NCBI RefSeq assembly: GCF_005502935.1
Contig: NZ_SCMP01000009.1
Span: 1-64,000, forward strand
Source: Pseudomonas sp. 2FG
GTDB taxonomy: Bacteria > Pseudomonadota > Gammaproteobacteria > Pseudomonadales > Pseudomonadaceae
Length of the DNA: 64,000 nt
Direction: 5' to 3'
The notes under the pieces are model-generated. The model ran no database searches. It had not been told where the DNA came from and saw nothing but the letters and a program-made list of their open reading frames with translations. Below, piece after piece: positions 62,470 through 64,000 of this stretch. Position 1 is the first letter of the stretch. The number at the start of each line of letters is the position of its first letter. The translations under genes and the position numbers were made by a program.

Positions 62470-63957
62470 ATGAGTGTTTCCGTTGACCCGCGGGCTACCG
62501 CCTTCATTCAGCGCCGCCACGGCTTGCTGATCAATGCAGAAGTCAGGCCTTCGCTATCCGGTGCAGAAATGCCGGTGTTCAATCCGGCCACTGGCGAAGA
62601 GCTGGCGCGTGTTGCGGCCGCGACTGCTGCGGATGTTGACCTGGCTGTAGCGGCCGCGCGCCAAGCCTTCGAAGGTAGCTGGTCGCAACTGCGGCCGGCC
62701 GACCGTGAACGCCTGCTGCTGAAGCTGGCCGATCTGTTGGAGGCCAATGGCGAAGAGCTGGCGCAGATCGAAACCCTCAACAATGGCAAGTCGATCCACC
62801 TGTCGCGGGCCCTGGAAGTGGGGGCCTCGGCGGAGTTCACCCGGTACATGGCCGGCTGGGCGACGAAGATCGAAGGCAAGAGCCTGGATGTGTCCATCGC
62901 CGCGGTGCCCGGCGCGAAATACCGAGCCTACACGGTGCCGGAGCCGGTAGGGGTGGTGGGTGCCATAGTGCCGTGGAACTTCCCGTTGCTGATGGCCATC
63001 TGGAAAATCGTACCGGCCTTGGCCTGTGGCTGCACCGTGGTGCTCAAGCCGGCCGATGAGACGCCACTGACGGCATTGCGCCTGGGGCAGCTCTGCCTGG
63101 AGGCCGGAATCCCGGCGGGCGTGGTGAACATAGTTACCGGCACGGGGGCTCAGGCCGGAGCTGCGCTCGCCGGCCACCCAGGGATAGATAAGGTGGCGTT
63201 CACCGGCTCGACGCAGATCGGCAAGGTGATCGGCCATGCCGCGGTGGACAACATGACCCGTTTCTCCCTCGAGCTGGGCGGCAAGTCGCCGGTAATAGTG
63301 CTTGACGACACCAGCCTGGACACCGCAGCCGCCGGCGCGGCGGGTGCCATCTTCTTCAACCAGGGACAGGTCTGCACGGCGGGCTCGCGCCTCTATGTGC
63401 ATCGCTCGGCCTTCGATAAGGTGCTCGAACGCCTCGGCACTATCGCCAGCTCCCTGAGCATTGGCCCCGGCCTGGACCCGCAGGCGCAAATCAATCCGCT
63501 GATTTCGGCCAAGCAGCAGAATCGGGTGCTGGGCATGATCGAGCGCGGTGTCGCCGAAGGCGCAAGCGTCATCTGCGGTGGCGAGCGCTATGGCGAGAGC
63601 GGCTTCTATGTGCGGCCGACGGTGCTGGCCAATGTTCGCCCGGACATGCAGGTGGTGCGGGAGGAAATCTTCGGTCCGGTCGTGGTGGCAACGCCTTTCG
63701 ACGACCTGGATGAGGTGGTGCATTTGGCCAATGACAGTGTTTACGGGCTGGGTGCCAGCATCTGGTCGAATGACCTGCGTCAGGTGATGAGCCTGATTCC
63801 GCGAATCAAGGCCGGCACCGTCTGGGTCAACACGCACAACATGCTCGACCCCTCGATGCCGTTCGGTGGTTACAAGCAGTCGGGCATCGGCCGCGAAATG
63901 GGCCATGCGGCGATCGAGGCGTACACCGAGAACAAGTCGGTCTGTATCGCCTACTGA
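62470..63957 (+). CDS. Phenylacetaldehyde dehydrogenase-like aldehyde dehydrogenase (FeaB/StyD type)
   Basis: This 495 aa aldehyde dehydrogenase has catalytic Cys302 (NQGQVCTAGSR) and Glu268 (SLELGGKSP). It resembles E. coli FeaB along its length (ETLNNGKSIHLSRALEVG, QINPLISAKQ, AGTVWVNTHNMLD). FeaB oxidises phenylacetaldehyde and 4-hydroxyphenylacetaldehyde to the acids. Here its product would be the substrate of the C1/C2 hydroxylase at 50665/52037. The stop is at 63957 and the last 43 bases of the window hold nothing recognisable. Confidence 0.88.
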   Translation: MSVSVDPRATAFIQRRHGLLINAEVRPSLSGAEMPVFNPATGEELARVAAATAADVDLAVAAARQAFEGSWSQLRPADRERLLLKLADLLEANGEELAQIETLNNGKSIHLSRALEVGASAEFTRYMAGWATKIEGKSLDVSIAAVPGAKYRAYTVPEPVGVVGAIVPWNFPLLMAIWKIVPALACGCTVVLKPADETPLTALRLGQLCLEAGIPAGVVNIVTGTGAQAGAALAGHPGIDKVAFTGSTQIGKVIGHAAVDNMTRFSLELGGKSPVIVLDDTSLDTAAAGAAGAIFFNQGQVCTAGSRLYVHRSAFDKVLERLGTIASSLSIGPGLDPQAQINPLISAKQQNRVLGMIERGVAEGASVICGGERYGESGFYVRPTVLANVRPDMQVVREEIFGPVVVATPFDDLDEVVHLANDSVYGLGASIWSNDLRQVMSLIPRIKAGTVWVNTHNMLDPSMPFGGYKQSGIGREMGHAAIEAYTENKSVCIAY

Positions 63958-64000
63958 TGCCCCGACGCTATTGCTGCTCCTGCTGCCTTGCGGTCTGTTG

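Overview
The window is GC-rich and reads like a Pseudomonas-lineage gammaproteobacterium. It carries a Pseudomonas-type hpa cluster, hyperpalindromic intergenic repeats of the kind Pseudomonas genomes scatter, and a steroid isomerase that closely resembles the P. putida enzyme. Everything here is read by eye from sequence and from remembered families; no database search was run.

Region A (about 0.1-36.4 kb) is a steroid-catabolism island. Recognisable steps are: steroid delta-isomerase (ksi); two FAD-dependent 3-ketosteroid dehydrogenase-like proteins; 3-ketosteroid 9alpha-hydroxylase (kshA, kshB); the 3-HSA monooxygenase pair (hsaA, hsaB); the meta-cleavage hydrolase and lower pathway (tesD, tesE, tesF, tesG); HIP-CoA ligase (fadD3-like); and ring C/D beta-oxidation genes (a FadE pair including fadE30, ipdF, a MaoC hydratase, a thiolase). 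Around them lie several SDRs, an outer-membrane DUF1302/DUF1329 pair, an exported SurE-like protein, a diverged RibB-like protein, an EthD-like protein, an LLM flavoprotein, a NUDIX hydrolase and a TeiR-like LuxR regulator. The extradiol dioxygenase (tesB/hsaC) and the ring-opening CoA-transferase (ipdAB) are not in the window.

The most striking signal in region A is a 19-20 bp imperfect palindrome, CTAGTCC-N4-GGACGATG. It occurs 12 times between 131 and 35230, always intergenic and 58-122 bp upstream of the first gene of nearly every steroid transcription unit. Its orientation relative to the gene is constant. The one symmetric copy sits at the one divergent promoter that has a single site. 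No copy was noticed in region C. The LuxR-type gene at 12662-13792, which has no site of its own, is the obvious candidate regulator.

Region B (36.4-39.5 kb) is a seam with a glcG-like pseudogene, a complete tyrosyl-tRNA synthetase, a ~142 bp structured repeat and a polyamine-type periplasmic binding protein.

Region C (39.6-64 kb) is an aromatic acid/amine island. It holds a full homoprotocatechuate meta-pathway (hpaG1, G2, E, D, F, H, I and succinate-semialdehyde dehydrogenase) with regulators hpaA (AraC) and hpaR (MarR), and the two-component 4-hydroxyphenylacetate 3-hydroxylase (C2 oxygenase; C1 reductase with a MarR-like C-terminal domain) in place of HpaBC. A second block has a MoaF-like protein, a MoaE-like SDR, a class III aminotransferase and a LuxR regulator, which recalls the Klebsiella monoamine regulon. 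A divergent aminotransferase/phenylacetaldehyde-dehydrogenase pair follows. Together these suggest aromatic amine (tyramine-like) -> 4-hydroxyphenylacetaldehyde -> 4-hydroxyphenylacetate -> homoprotocatechuate -> central metabolism.

Three copies of the ~142 bp element with covarying stems (19739, 30503, 38183), three copies of a 72 bp double-hairpin repeat, and several decayed genes (an OYE fragment, a glcG-like fragment, a porin tail) show local rearrangement. No rRNA, tRNA, CRISPR array or intact insertion sequence was seen.
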